A DNA stretch of 64,000 bases from Paracoccus marinus. GTDB taxonomy: Bacteria > Pseudomonadota > Alphaproteobacteria > Rhodobacterales > Rhodobacteraceae. The notes beneath the pieces are model-generated. The model ran no database searches, was not told where the DNA came from, and saw nothing but the letters and a program-made list of their open reading frames with translations. Numbering within the stretch: the first letter of the stretch is position 1; each line of letters begins with the position of its first letter. This document shows, piece by piece, positions 57,034 through 64,000 of this stretch. Both the position numbers and the translations under genes were made by a program. The stretch spans positions 1 to 64,000 of the forward strand of contig NZ_VJYZ01000023.1 of the NCBI RefSeq assembly GCF_007018965.1. The letters are read 5' to 3'.

Positions 57034-58365
57034 TTGATTTCCCGACTGTTCACGTTCTGGCGCAAGGACAGCCTTGGCGGGCGCGCCTTCCGAAGCTCGA
57101 CCTGGACCACCTTCGGCTATGTCGGTGCGCAGGCGATGCGGCTTGCGTCGAACCTGATCCTGACCCGCCTTCTGGTGCCCGAGGCGTTCGGGACCATGGC
57201 GCTCGTCAACGCGCTGGTGATGGGGCTGACCATGTTCAGCGACATGGGCACCGGCCCCGCGATCCAGAAAAGCGCGCATGGCGACGAGCCCGAGTTCCTC
57301 GACACGGTGTGGAGCGTGCAGGCCATCCGCGGCGGGGTGCTGTGGCTGGTTGCGGCGGTCGCCGCCTGGCCGGTCGCCTGGTTCTACGGCGAGCCGATCT
57401 TCGCCGAGGCGTTCCCGGTCGCGGCGCTGTCGCTGATCCTGGGCGGGCTGATGCCCACCCGCGTCGATACCGCGCTGCGCCACTTGCTGGTCGGGCGGCT
57501 GACGGCGCTCGAACTGCTGACGCAGGCGGGCGGGATCGCGATCACCGTGGTGCTGGCGCTGATCTGGCAATCGGTGTGGGCGCTGGTGATCGGCGGGGTG
57601 CTTGGCACCGCGCTCAGCGTCGTGGTCATGCATGTCGGGCTGCCCGGGCACCGCAACCGCTTCCGCATCGCCAAGGGGCCGATGGCCGAGCTGATGAGCT
57701 TTGGCCGCTGGATATTCCTCAGCACCATCGCGGGGTTCCTGATCTTTCAGGGCGACCGGCTGGTGCTGGGCGCCTATCTGACGCTCGACGAGCTTGGCAT
57801 CTACAACATCGCGTATTTCCTGGGCAGCGTGCCGTCGCTTCTGGGGCAGGCGATCGCGGGGCGGCTGTTCATCCCGCTGTACCGCGACGTGCCGCCGGGC
57901 GAGTCGCCCGCGAACGCGCGCCAGATCGCCCGCGTGCGGCTGCGCCTGAACCTGTTCCTGATCGCCTGCGTGGCGATGCTGGCGCTTGGCGGCAACTGGC
58001 TGGTCGGGGTGCTGTACGATCCGCGTTACGAGATGGCCGGGCATCTCGTGATGCTGATCGCGCTGATCCAGATCCCGGCGCTGGTGACGCTGGGGTACGA
58101 GGCGGTGCCGCTGGCGCATGGCGATTCACGCCGGCTGTTCGTCGTGCAGACCGTCCGCGCGGCGGTGTACATCGCCTGCCTGCTGATAGGGGCGCATTAT
58201 CAGGGGCTGTACGGCGCGCTGGCCGGTCAGGCGGCGGCCGGGGTGATTCTGTACCCGGTCACCGTCGCCGTCGCCCGCCACTACAGGTCCTGGTCGCCGA
58301 AGACCGACCTGATCCTCACGGCGGCTGGCCTTGTGGTTGTGGCGGTGGCCTGGGCACTCGCCTGA
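57034..58365 (+). CDS. Wzx-like lipopolysaccharide/exopolysaccharide flippase
   Basis: About 443 aa with 12 or more hydrophobic helices, of the MATE/MVF-like polysaccharide transporter group. The N-terminal segment TTFGYVGAQAMRLASNLILT then RLLVPEAFGTMALVN is typical of Wzx/RfbX/AmsL-type proteins. It would flip the lipid-linked repeat unit to the periplasm. The start is uncertain: TTG 57034 (LISRLFTFWRKDSLGG) fits family N-termini; the frame is open back to 56902, where the sequence becomes low-complexity and overlaps the divergent gene's leader. Confidence 0.85.
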   Translation: MISRLFTFWRKDSLGGRAFRSSTWTTFGYVGAQAMRLASNLILTRLLVPEAFGTMALVNALVMGLTMFSDMGTGPAIQKSAHGDEPEFLDTVWSVQAIRGGVLWLVAAVAAWPVAWFYGEPIFAEAFPVAALSLILGGLMPTRVDTALRHLLVGRLTALELLTQAGGIAITVVLALIWQSVWALVIGGVLGTALSVVVMHVGLPGHRNRFRIAKGPMAELMSFGRWIFLSTIAGFLIFQGDRLVLGAYLTLDELGIYNIAYFLGSVPSLLGQAIAGRLFIPLYRDVPPGESPANARQIARVRLRLNLFLIACVAMLALGGNWLVGVLYDPRYEMAGHLVMLIALIQIPALVTLGYEAVPLAHGDSRRLFVVQTVRAAVYIACLLIGAHYQGLYGALAGQAAAGVILYPVTVAVARHYRSWSPKTDLILTAAGLVVVAVAWALA

Positions 58366-58440
58366 GATGACGGAAAAGTTTTCGACGTCGGCGCGCGTCC
58401 GCCGCCATAGGCGGTGGTTCGCCCATGCCGAAGATCCGGC

Positions 58441-58494
58441 GATCGTTAATATATCATTAACTATTGGACACGCATAATCTGTCCCAAAGGACAA
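58441..58494 (+). promoter_or_regulatory. AT-rich promoter-like region with inverted repeats
   Basis: In a GC-rich neighbourhood this segment is AT-rich. GTTAAT (58445-58450) and ATTAAC (58456-58461) form a perfect dyad around ATATC; TTGGAC (58464-58469) could be a -35 element, and TGTCC/GGACA form another small dyad just after. It could drive the small frame that follows or be a binding site for a nucleoid-type regulator of the locus. Confidence 0.35.
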
Positions 58495-58944
58495 GTGCTG
58501 TTGGGATCCACCACCGTGACTGCACCATGGCTACTTCTACCCGTCGGTGCCGCGGCCATCGCGGCGGCGGCGGTCGGCTGGCATGCGGGCGCCCTTTGGG
58601 GCGCGGCCGCCTATGTGGCCGTCGGCGCTGTTGTTCTGGTCGGGATGGGGGTGGTGCGCGCGCTTATCCCCGAGAAAAGCGGAAACCCGGGGCCATCCTC
58701 AACGAACGGCCCCGGGCGTGATGGGTCTGACGGTCCTGTCAGGCGATCAAACGCCCGTTCCTCGCATGACCACCGCAGCCGTCTGGCGGATCGTCTGAAG
58801 GTCGGTGGCGAGCGAAAGGACGCGGTTGTATTCCGCGTCATAGCCGGCGCGGGCGGCGAAGGTGGTGCCGTTACGCTCGGACACCTGCCACAGCCCCGTC
58901 AGGCCCGGTTTCAGCAGGAAGTAGTCGGTACCGGAGTACAGTGA
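58495..58944 (+). CDS. possible small membrane protein
   Basis: A frame starting near 58495 has two strongly hydrophobic stretches (APWLLLPVGAAAIAAAAVGW and GAAAYVAVGAVVLVGMGVVR) followed by a charged segment (RALIPEKSG). Such a two-helix protein would fit a polysaccharide locus. Against it: from about 58686 the frame runs through the terminator of the opposite gene and then antisense through 198 bp of its coding sequence, so the last 80 residues are unlikely to be conserved. I keep it as a doubtful gene; no family is recognised. Confidence 0.28.
   Translation: MLLGSTTVTAPWLLLPVGAAAIAAAAVGWHAGALWGAAAYVAVGAVVLVGMGVVRALIPEKSGNPGPSSTNGPGRDGSDGPVRRSNARSSHDHRSRLADRLKVGGERKDAVVFRVIAGAGGEGGAVTLGHLPQPRQARFQQEVVGTGVQ
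58686..58716 (-). terminator. terminator after the sugar transferase gene
   Basis: Perfect 9-bp inverted repeat CCCGGGGCC (58686-58694) and GGCCCCGGG (58708-58716). On the minus strand it lies 30 bp after the stop of the sugar transferase and is followed by TTTCCGCTTTTC. Confidence 0.75.
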
Positions 58945-59430
58945 CTGCTGCTCGACCATCATGGGACGCGGGCCGACAAGGCTCATGTCGCCATTCAGGA
59001 CGTTGAACAGTTGGGGCAGTTCGTCCATCGAGCTGCGGCGCAGGAAGCGACCGAACGGGGTAATCCGGGGGTCGTTCCGCAGCTTCTGGGTTTCCGCCCA
59101 TTCGATCCGCGCTTCCTCGTTCCGTGCCAGGTGGCTGGCAAGGCGCGCATCCGCGTCGGGAACCATGCTGCGAAGCTTCCACAAGCGGAAGATGCGGCCA
59201 CCCATGCCCACGCGCTTCTGCGTGTAGAACGGGTTGGAGCCGTCGCAGCTAACGATCGCCGCCAGAATGGCGACGACCAGCAGCACGAAGGGCGCCGCGG
59301 CGAGGACGAGTGCCACGTCCAGAGCGCGCTTGCCCGAGCGCCGGTAAAGACCTGACAGCGGACTGCTTTCCATCACGCCAGCACGGTTTTGCGCGGCCGA
59401 GGAAGGATGCAGGTCTAGTTGACTCATCAT
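58747..59430 (-). CDS. undecaprenyl-phosphate sugar phosphotransferase (ExoY/WcaJ C-terminal type)
   Basis: 227-aa monotopic membrane enzyme that starts repeat-unit synthesis by moving a sugar phosphate from a nucleotide sugar to undecaprenyl phosphate. One hydrophobic re-entrant helix (ALDVALVLAAAPFVLLVVAI) is followed by PFYTQKRVGMGGRIFRLWKL then RSMVPDADA, and by the hallmark SMDELPQLFNVLNGDMSLVG then PRPMM. Length corresponds to the short ExoY/PssA form without the N-terminal membrane bundle. It is divergent from the SGNH hydrolase gene across a 200-bp AT-rich region, and is the only priming transferase in the window. Confidence 0.93.
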   Translation of the reverse strand: MMSQLDLHPSSAAQNRAGVMESSPLSGLYRRSGKRALDVALVLAAAPFVLLVVAILAAIVSCDGSNPFYTQKRVGMGGRIFRLWKLRSMVPDADARLASHLARNEEARIEWAETQKLRNDPRITPFGRFLRRSSMDELPQLFNVLNGDMSLVGPRPMMVEQQSLYSGTDYFLLKPGLTGLWQVSERNGTTFAARAGYDAEYNRVLSLATDLQTIRQTAAVVMRGTGV

Positions 59431-59629
59431 GATGGGCGGACCTCTTTAACCGCAAGTTTACTAAAATACCCAACGTGGCGGTGCGGTCGTATTACGCCCG
59501 GACATTCCCCTTGGTGAAGTAAAATATTACCGTCGAGGCCGGTGAACGAAGAAATAGGGTGAAGGTGTTGCCCTTTTAGATAGGTGCGATTCGCACCTTT
59601 CAACTTTTACGATAGTAGAAGGTGCTGAA
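59431..59629. promoter_or_regulatory. AT-rich divergent regulatory region with a perfect 17-bp palindrome
   Basis: The region between the priming transferase and the SGNH hydrolase is clearly less GC-rich than its surroundings. AGGTGCGA (59582-59589), T, TCGCACCT (59591-59598) is a perfect dyad. Related AGGTG segments occur at 59562-59566 and 59620-59624, giving a spaced series. A regulator of exopolysaccharide production could bind here; I cannot name it. Confidence 0.5.
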
Positions 59630-60430
59630 ATGCTTCTCTCAAGTGTGCTGACTGATTCGCTGAAGGTGCTGTTCGTCGGTCACAGCCTCGTCGGACAGGA
59701 CATGCCGCAGATGGTCGAATCAGTTTTGCCCCCTGATTCGCAAGTCGAGTACCAGATCATCGGCGGCTCTCCGCTGGAACTGAACTGGAAGGATCATGAA
59801 ACCGCCGAGGGCGTCGACGGCCGCGCCTTCATCGCCGACGGAGGGGTTGATGCCGTCATCCTGACGGAGCAGATCCCGCTGAAAAACGCGGTCCGCTGGC
59901 ACGATACCGCGCGATACTTGGGGAATTGGGCCAAACTCGCCAAGGAAAACGGGGTCGAGCAGGTCTGGCTTTACGAGACCTGGCCGAACATCGACAGCGG
60001 CAGCGGCAAGGAAATCCCCTACGACACCGACGGCGCGCTGCCCTGGCGCGAGCGCCTCGTGTCCGAACGCGCGATGTGGGAAGAGGCGGCCGAATCAGCT
60101 TCCCGCCGCGCGGGCGTCGAGGTGCGAATCATTCCGGGCGGTGCGGCGATGGCGCGGCTGTCGGACGCGATCGCGGCGGGCGAGGTGCCGGGAATCACCG
60201 ACATCCACCAGCTCTTCAGCGACGACATTCACCCCAACGACCTGGGGTTCTATTTCATCGCGATGGTCCAATATGCGGCATTGACGGGAAATGATCCGGC
60301 CGGACTGCCGCATCAGCTCTACAAGCAATATGAGCAGCCTTTTGTTGCGCCGCCGCCGGAACTCGCCTTAAAGTTGCAAACGATCGCACGAGAAGCAGTT
60401 GAAAACGGCATTGCACCGGCTCCGCAATAA
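59630..60430 (+). CDS. SGNH/GDSL-like hydrolase
   Basis: 266-aa protein with an N-terminal LKVLFVGHSLVGQDMPQMVE; GHSL (Ser19) corresponds to block I of SGNH hydrolases. Block II-like YQIIGGSPLELN and block V SDDIHPNDLGFYFIAM (Asp198, His201) follow, so the Ser-Asp-His set is complete. Members remove or transfer acyl groups, often on sugars. No signal peptide is apparent, so it would act in the cytoplasm. Its start region has lower GC than the neighbours. In this locus it could deacylate or acylate the glycan or release the PKS-derived acyl group; none of this is shown by sequence. Confidence 0.7.
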   Translation: MLLSSVLTDSLKVLFVGHSLVGQDMPQMVESVLPPDSQVEYQIIGGSPLELNWKDHETAEGVDGRAFIADGGVDAVILTEQIPLKNAVRWHDTARYLGNWAKLAKENGVEQVWLYETWPNIDSGSGKEIPYDTDGALPWRERLVSERAMWEEAAESASRRAGVEVRIIPGGAAMARLSDAIAAGEVPGITDIHQLFSDDIHPNDLGFYFIAMVQYAALTGNDPAGLPHQLYKQYEQPFVAPPPELALKLQTIAREAVENGIAPAPQ

Positions 60431-60444
60431 CGGCTGTAATTCGC

Positions 60445-61281
60445 CTAGCGGTTGCGGACCCAGCCGCCGCGCTGCCGCCGCAGCCGGGTCGCGAGGTTCA
60501 CGCCCGCATAGGTGGCGAACCCCAGCGGGTCCGCCGCCGCAAGCCTGCGGATCTCGGCCCGGTCGGGACGGTCCGTAAAGTTGCCCATCAGCTCGGGGTG
60601 CAGGCGCGCAAGCTCTCGCATCCCGTCGTCCTGCCGCCCGCGCACGCGCACCAGGGCGCCGAACCCCTCGCTGATCGGCCAGCTATAGGTCGCATCGACC
60701 AGCACCCGTTCGGACGGGGCGAACTGGCCGCGCACAAAGGCGTCGTCGGCGATGATCGCCGGGAACCGGCCCCAGCGCGCGCGGCCCGCGGCGTTGACGG
60801 CAAACAGCCCCGCCCCCGAAACGCCACGCGTAATAAAGGGAAGCGACTGCCAGAACCGGGCATAGCGGCGCGACACGCCCGACGCGGTCGGCGCGACCTG
60901 CAGACGGGCACCGGCATAGACGGCGCCGGGGCGGTCCAGCGCCGTAAGCAGCCGCGCGATCAGGTAGGGCCCCAGCACGATGTCGGCGTCCAGATACAGC
61001 CGCGCGGAGGCGCGCGCCCGGTCGTCGCCCGCGTTCAGCGCGGCAAGCTTGCCGCCGGTCGCAAGCTCCACCACGTCGATCGACCAGCCCCGGCGCGCGA
61101 AGTCGGCGGCGAACCCGCGCGCGACGCCGGCGGTATCGTCGCGGCAGCCGTTCGGCACCGCGACCACCTGCAACGCCCCGTCGGCGACGCCGCCCTGGTC
61201 AAGGATCGACCGCAGGCAGCCGCCGATACGCGCTTCCTCGTTGCAGGCGGGGATGATGATGCTGAGGCGGGGTGCGGTCAT
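60445..61281 (-). CDS. GT2-family glycosyltransferase
   Basis: 278-aa transferase with RLSIIIPACNEEARIGGCLR at the N-terminus, VVAVPNGCRDDTAGVARGFA, the DxD-type metal site LYLDADIVLGPYLIARLL and AIIADDAFVRGQFAPSERVL. The ATG at 61281 overlaps the stop of the next upstream gene by 4 bp. A longer frame to 61962 lies antisense to nothing useful and overlaps that gene in another frame, so I reject it. It probably adds a sugar to the repeat unit. Confidence 0.87.
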   Translation of the reverse strand: MTAPRLSIIIPACNEEARIGGCLRSILDQGGVADGALQVVAVPNGCRDDTAGVARGFAADFARRGWSIDVVELATGGKLAALNAGDDRARASARLYLDADIVLGPYLIARLLTALDRPGAVYAGARLQVAPTASGVSRRYARFWQSLPFITRGVSGAGLFAVNAAGRARWGRFPAIIADDAFVRGQFAPSERVLVDATYSWPISEGFGALVRVRGRQDDGMRELARLHPELMGNFTDRPDRAEIRRLAAADPLGFATYAGVNLATRLRRQRGGWVRNR

Positions 61282-62276
61282 TTGTATTCGATCAGCCCGC
61301 GCGGGCGGCCAAGGCGCGTGCGCCGCAGATGGTATTCGATCGCGCCCATCGCCTCGGGCAGCTTGCCGAGCGTGGTGAAGGCGGCCCGTTCGACCCCCAT
61401 CCGCCGCGACAGCCGCGCGATCTGCAGGGGATAGGCCAGCAGCAGCGCCGCCGCCGCAGGCGTCAGGAACGCGCCTGCGACCGCGCCCGCGGGCAGGGCC
61501 GCGCCCCACAGCAGCGCGCGGCGGGTTTCGGCGACCCAATGGCGTTCCGGCCCGCGCCCGTGCAGCGCCGCCCCTTCGGCAAAGGCGTGACCCGCGCGGC
61601 GGGCGCGCGTCCACCACTGGCCGAACCGCATCAGGGCCGCGTCGTGGCGCGTCATCTCGGCGTCCAGCCGCTCGATCCGCCAGCCCTTGCGGATCAGGCG
61701 CAGGCACATTTCGGGTTCTTCGCCGGCGATCAGGTCCTCGCGGTAGCCACCGATCGCCGCAAGCGCGTCGGCGCGCAGCATCCCGTCGCCGCCGATGGCG
61801 CGCGCGGGTCCGACCGGGGTCGCCCATTCGGCGTCGATCAGGCGGTTGTAGCGGCTGGCGTCGGGGTACCGTTCGCGCCTGCGGCCGGCGACCGCCGCAA
61901 GGCCCGGGTCGGCGTCCAGCCGCGCGGCCGCGTGTTCGATCCAGCCTTCGACGACCTCGCAATCGCCATCGACGAACTGCACGAGGTCGGGCCGCCGCGC
62001 GCCCGTTTCCATCAGCGCGGCGAAACCGGCGTTGCGGGCGCGGGCGGCGGTGAAGGGGCGTGCAAGGTCAAGCTGCACGACCTCGGCCCCAAGCGCGCGC
62101 GCCGCCTCGACGCTGCCGTCGGACGAGCCGGAATCGACATAGACAAGCCGGTCCACGCGGCCGCGAAGGGAGCTGAGGCAGGCCAGCAGGCGCGCGCCCT
62201 CGTTCCGGCCGATGGCGACGGCGCCAAGGACGGAAGCGGCCGGGGCGGCGCCGTCGGGTTCGTCGGAAATCTGCAT
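61278..62276 (-). CDS. GT2-family glycosyltransferase
   Basis: 332-aa transferase. It begins GAVAIGRNEGARLLACLSSL, then RLVYVDSGSSDGSVEAARAL, PDLVQFVDGDCEVVEGWIEH (metal site), ARAIGGDGMLRADALAAIGG then YREDLIAGEEPEMCLRLIRK. A hydrophobic C-terminal stretch (ALPAGAVAGAFLTPAAAALL) suggests membrane association. I prefer the ATG at 62276 (MQISDEPDG); the frame is open to 62327. Translationally coupled to the following GT2 gene and divergent from the Wzc-like gene. Confidence 0.87.
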   Translation of the reverse strand: MQISDEPDGAAPAASVLGAVAIGRNEGARLLACLSSLRGRVDRLVYVDSGSSDGSVEAARALGAEVVQLDLARPFTAARARNAGFAALMETGARRPDLVQFVDGDCEVVEGWIEHAAARLDADPGLAAVAGRRRERYPDASRYNRLIDAEWATPVGPARAIGGDGMLRADALAAIGGYREDLIAGEEPEMCLRLIRKGWRIERLDAEMTRHDAALMRFGQWWTRARRAGHAFAEGAALHGRGPERHWVAETRRALLWGAALPAGAVAGAFLTPAAAALLLAYPLQIARLSRRMGVERAAFTTLGKLPEAMGAIEYHLRRTRLGRPRGLIEYK

Positions 62277-62383
62277 AAACTGCGTTGCGAGCCGGTGTTG
62301 TGTTGGGTCCGGCGATGATCGTATCATGCCAAAGTCAGCCCGTCACCGCGGTCCCGCAGGCCCGCGCACCCCGTTCATTTCCC

Positions 62384-63178
62384 ATGGCCAGAACCGCGAC
62401 CTTGCCCGAGCTTTCTCCGCCCGTGCCGTTTTCCGCTGCACCCGTCCCGGCGCGCGGCGATCGGCCCCATGACGTGCCCCGCGATCTGCATCGTGCCGCC
62501 GACTGGTCCGCCGTCCCGGCCCGCAGCCTGCCGGCTGTGCCCGCGCTGCTCAGGCGGCTGCCTGCCGTTTCCGCGCCGCAGTCCGTGGCCGGCCAGCAGT
62601 TCGACGTGCTGCGCACGCGGATGCTCGCCACGACCGAGGAACGCGGCTGGTCCCGGATCGGCCTGACCCAGCCCCGCAACCGCCCCGCCGCCGCCTTCGC
62701 GGCCGCGAACCTCGCCTTCAGCCTGGCGCGGCGGCCCAGCCTGCGGGTGCTGCTCGTGGACCTTGACCTGCACATGCCCCGGCTGGCGCTGGCGCTGGGC
62801 GTCGGCCGCGCGCCCGAACTCGGCGCGGCGCTGCGCGGTGGCCTGGACCTGCTGCCCGCGGTCACGCGCTTCGGCGGCAACCTCGCCTTTCTCGGCAATG
62901 CCGTGCCCGACGCGCTGGCGGGCGAAACGCTGCAGGAACCGCGCGCCGCGTCCGCCCTGTCGGCGCTGATCGCGGGGCTCGCGCCCGACGTGACGCTGCT
63001 GCTGTTGCCGCCGATGCTGGAAGGGGATGCGGGCCTTGCGGGGCTGCCGCTGGCCCACACGCTGCTGATGGTGGCCGATGGAACGACGACCGTGCCGGGC
63101 GATCTGAAAACCTGCGATCGCCTGAACGAGGACGGGCCGCCGATCCTCGGCGTCGTCATGGTCGAGGCGGAGGTCTGA
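62384..63178 (+). CDS. Wzc/CpsD-like protein with degenerate nucleotide-binding motifs
   Basis: 264-aa protein similar in layout to the cytoplasmic ATPase/tyrosine-kinase partner of Wzz: FDVLRTRMLATTEERGW, then the P-loop region, then RVLLVDLDLHMPRLALALGV (Walker A' Asp126, Asp128 kept) and ILGVVMVEAEV at the end. The P-loop itself is lost: residues 94-106 read LTQPRNRPAAAFA where active relatives have a Gly-rich GKS/T loop, and the Walker B Asp is replaced in VTLLLLPPM (203-211). There is no C-terminal Tyr cluster. It probably acts as a non-catalytic partner. The ATG at 62384 is 5 nt before the wzz start region's operon; its stop is directly followed by the wzz ATG. Confidence 0.78.
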   Translation: MARTATLPELSPPVPFSAAPVPARGDRPHDVPRDLHRAADWSAVPARSLPAVPALLRRLPAVSAPQSVAGQQFDVLRTRMLATTEERGWSRIGLTQPRNRPAAAFAAANLAFSLARRPSLRVLLVDLDLHMPRLALALGVGRAPELGAALRGGLDLLPAVTRFGGNLAFLGNAVPDALAGETLQEPRAASALSALIAGLAPDVTLLLLPPMLEGDAGLAGLPLAHTLLMVADGTTTVPGDLKTCDRLNEDGPPILGVVMVEAEV

Positions 63179-64000
63179 ATGGGCCCGATCGGTTCCCTGC
63201 GCGACGTCATCTCGATGCTCAGGCGGCGGATCGTGCCGTTCGCGCTGATCCTGGCCGTGGGCTCGCTTCTGGCGCTCGTGAACGCCCTGTCGCAGCCCGC
63301 GGTGTTCGAGGCGGCGACGCTGATCCAGCTTCGCAACACCGGCCTTGCGGGCGACAACCCCGCCGCGCAGGCGCAGCGCCTGCAGGTGATCGAACAGCAG
63401 CTGATGCGGCGCGACAACGTGTTCGCGCTGATCCAGAAACACGGGTTGTTCGCCGACAGCCCCGGCATGTCGGACGACGACCGCCTGTTCGCGTTCCGCG
63501 ACAGCAACCGCATCAGCCTGATCGATTCGGCGGGCGGCGGCGCGGCAGGCGACGGCGGGCGCGAGGTTTCGGCGCTGCTGATTTCCAGCAAGGCCGGCAA
63601 TCCGCAGCAGGCGGCGCAGGTGGCCAACGACCTTGCCGCCAGCCTGATGGCGCAGGACCGCGAGGAACGCACCCGCGGCACGCAAGAGGCGCTGACGTTC
63701 CTCAACGGCGAATCCCGGCGGCTGAGCGAAGAGCTGGAACGGATCGATTCCCAGATCGGCGAGGTCAAGAACGCCAATGAGGAATCGCTGCCGGAGGCGG
63801 CCGAGGCGCTGCGAAGCGAACAGGCGCAGCTGCGCGAGCTTCAGCTTGAACTCGACCGCCAGGCGCTGGAACTGGAACGCGACCAGCTGGCCGCGCAGGT
63901 GCGGGCCGAGGAACCGGACCCCGACGATGCCGACTTGACCGTCGCGTCGCGGCTTGCCCGCCTCAGCTCGGATCTGACGCGGACCAAGCGCCTTCTGCCC
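63179..64000 (+). CDS. Wzz/ExoP-type chain-length determinant protein (runs off the window)
   Basis: The ATG at 63179 directly follows the TGA of the Wzc-like gene. The 274 codons inside the window read MGPIGSLRDVISMLRRRIVP then FALILAVGSLLALVNALSQP (first membrane helix), then VFEAATLIQLRNTG, the Wzz-domain strand, followed by long coiled-coil helices (about residues 165-260: ESRRLSEELERIDSQIGEVK, QAQLRELQLELDRQALELER). This is the periplasmic part of a polysaccharide co-polymerase that sets chain length. The C-terminal helix and anything beyond lie outside the window. Confidence 0.88.
   Translation, partial: MGPIGSLRDVISMLRRRIVPFALILAVGSLLALVNALSQPAVFEAATLIQLRNTGLAGDNPAAQAQRLQVIEQQLMRRDNVFALIQKHGLFADSPGMSDDDRLFAFRDSNRISLIDSAGGGAAGDGGREVSALLISSKAGNPQQAAQVANDLAASLMAQDREERTRGTQEALTFLNGESRRLSEELERIDSQIGEVKNANEESLPEAAEALRSEQAQLRELQLELDRQALELERDQLAAQVRAEEPDPDDADLTVASRLARLSSDLTRTKRLLP

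Noticed and set aside
51831..57110. A 1759-residue minus-strand open frame across the NRPS and into the flippase region
   Set aside because: Low-complexity shadow frame; it overlaps three well-supported genes in incompatible frames.

Overview
The window reads as chromosomal DNA from a high-GC alphaproteobacterium, most likely Rhodobacterales/Paracoccaceae (Paracoccus-like). This rests on the very high GC, frequent GTG starts, pervasive 4-bp ATGA/GTGA gene overlaps, an hmuSTUV-type hemin locus, and a class Ib ribonucleotide reductase operon behind a cobalamin riboswitch. The taxonomic call is inference from gene content. No rRNA, tRNA or CRISPR was seen.

Layout. (1) 1-4,265 is a graveyard of integrative-element debris: two ParB-domain DNA methylase genes (one frameshifted by a 7-bp tandem duplication, one carrying two amber codons), pieces of a tyrosine and a serine recombinase fused end to end, and an FtsH-like AAA zinc-peptidase with two frameshifts. 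(2) 4,280-10,361 is a hemin uptake locus: hmuS-T-U-V divergent from a TonB receptor gene. (3) 10,362-11,235 is mostly non-coding, with an opine-dehydrogenase C-terminal remnant. (4) 11,236-19,335 is a fatty-acyl-CoA degradation locus (CoA transferase, thiolase, FadB-like fusion and acyl-CoA ligase, divergent from acyl-CoA dehydrogenase and TetR). (5) 19,511-27,619 holds a PuuD-like amidase divergent from an N-formylglutamate-amidohydrolase-like gene, an oligopeptide ABC transporter and a LysR regulator. (6) 27,681-30,933 is a MarR-EmrA-EmrB efflux operon. (7) 30,965-34,726 holds a YedZ-like membrane protein and its divergent TetR with two operator-like sites, then a flavin monooxygenase/kynureninase pair. 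(8) 34,889-39,018 is a cobalamin riboswitch followed by nrdH-I-E-F.

(9) 39,034-64,000 is the most interesting region: a Wzx/Wzy-type exopolysaccharide locus (ExoY-like priming sugar transferase, five further glycosyltransferases, WecG/TagA-type transferase, Wzy-like and Wzx-like membrane proteins, Wzz, degenerate Wzc-like protein, SGNH hydrolase) with a type I PKS, a formyltransferase-NRPS and a phosphopantetheinyl transferase embedded in it. PKS (KS-AT-KR-DH-ACP-TE), a GT2 glycosyltransferase and the NRPS (formyltransferase, condensation-like remnant, adenylation domain interrupted by a luciferase-like monooxygenase, PCP) are joined by a 1-nt gap and a 4-bp overlap. The adenylation pocket residues resemble the glycine code, and glycine-activating domains interrupted by a monooxygenase make terminal amides in myxothiazol-type pathways. 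I infer that the locus makes a polyketide/formyl-amino-acid-derived group that is glycosylated or attached to a lipid-linked glycan. The product is unknown and this link is a hypothesis.
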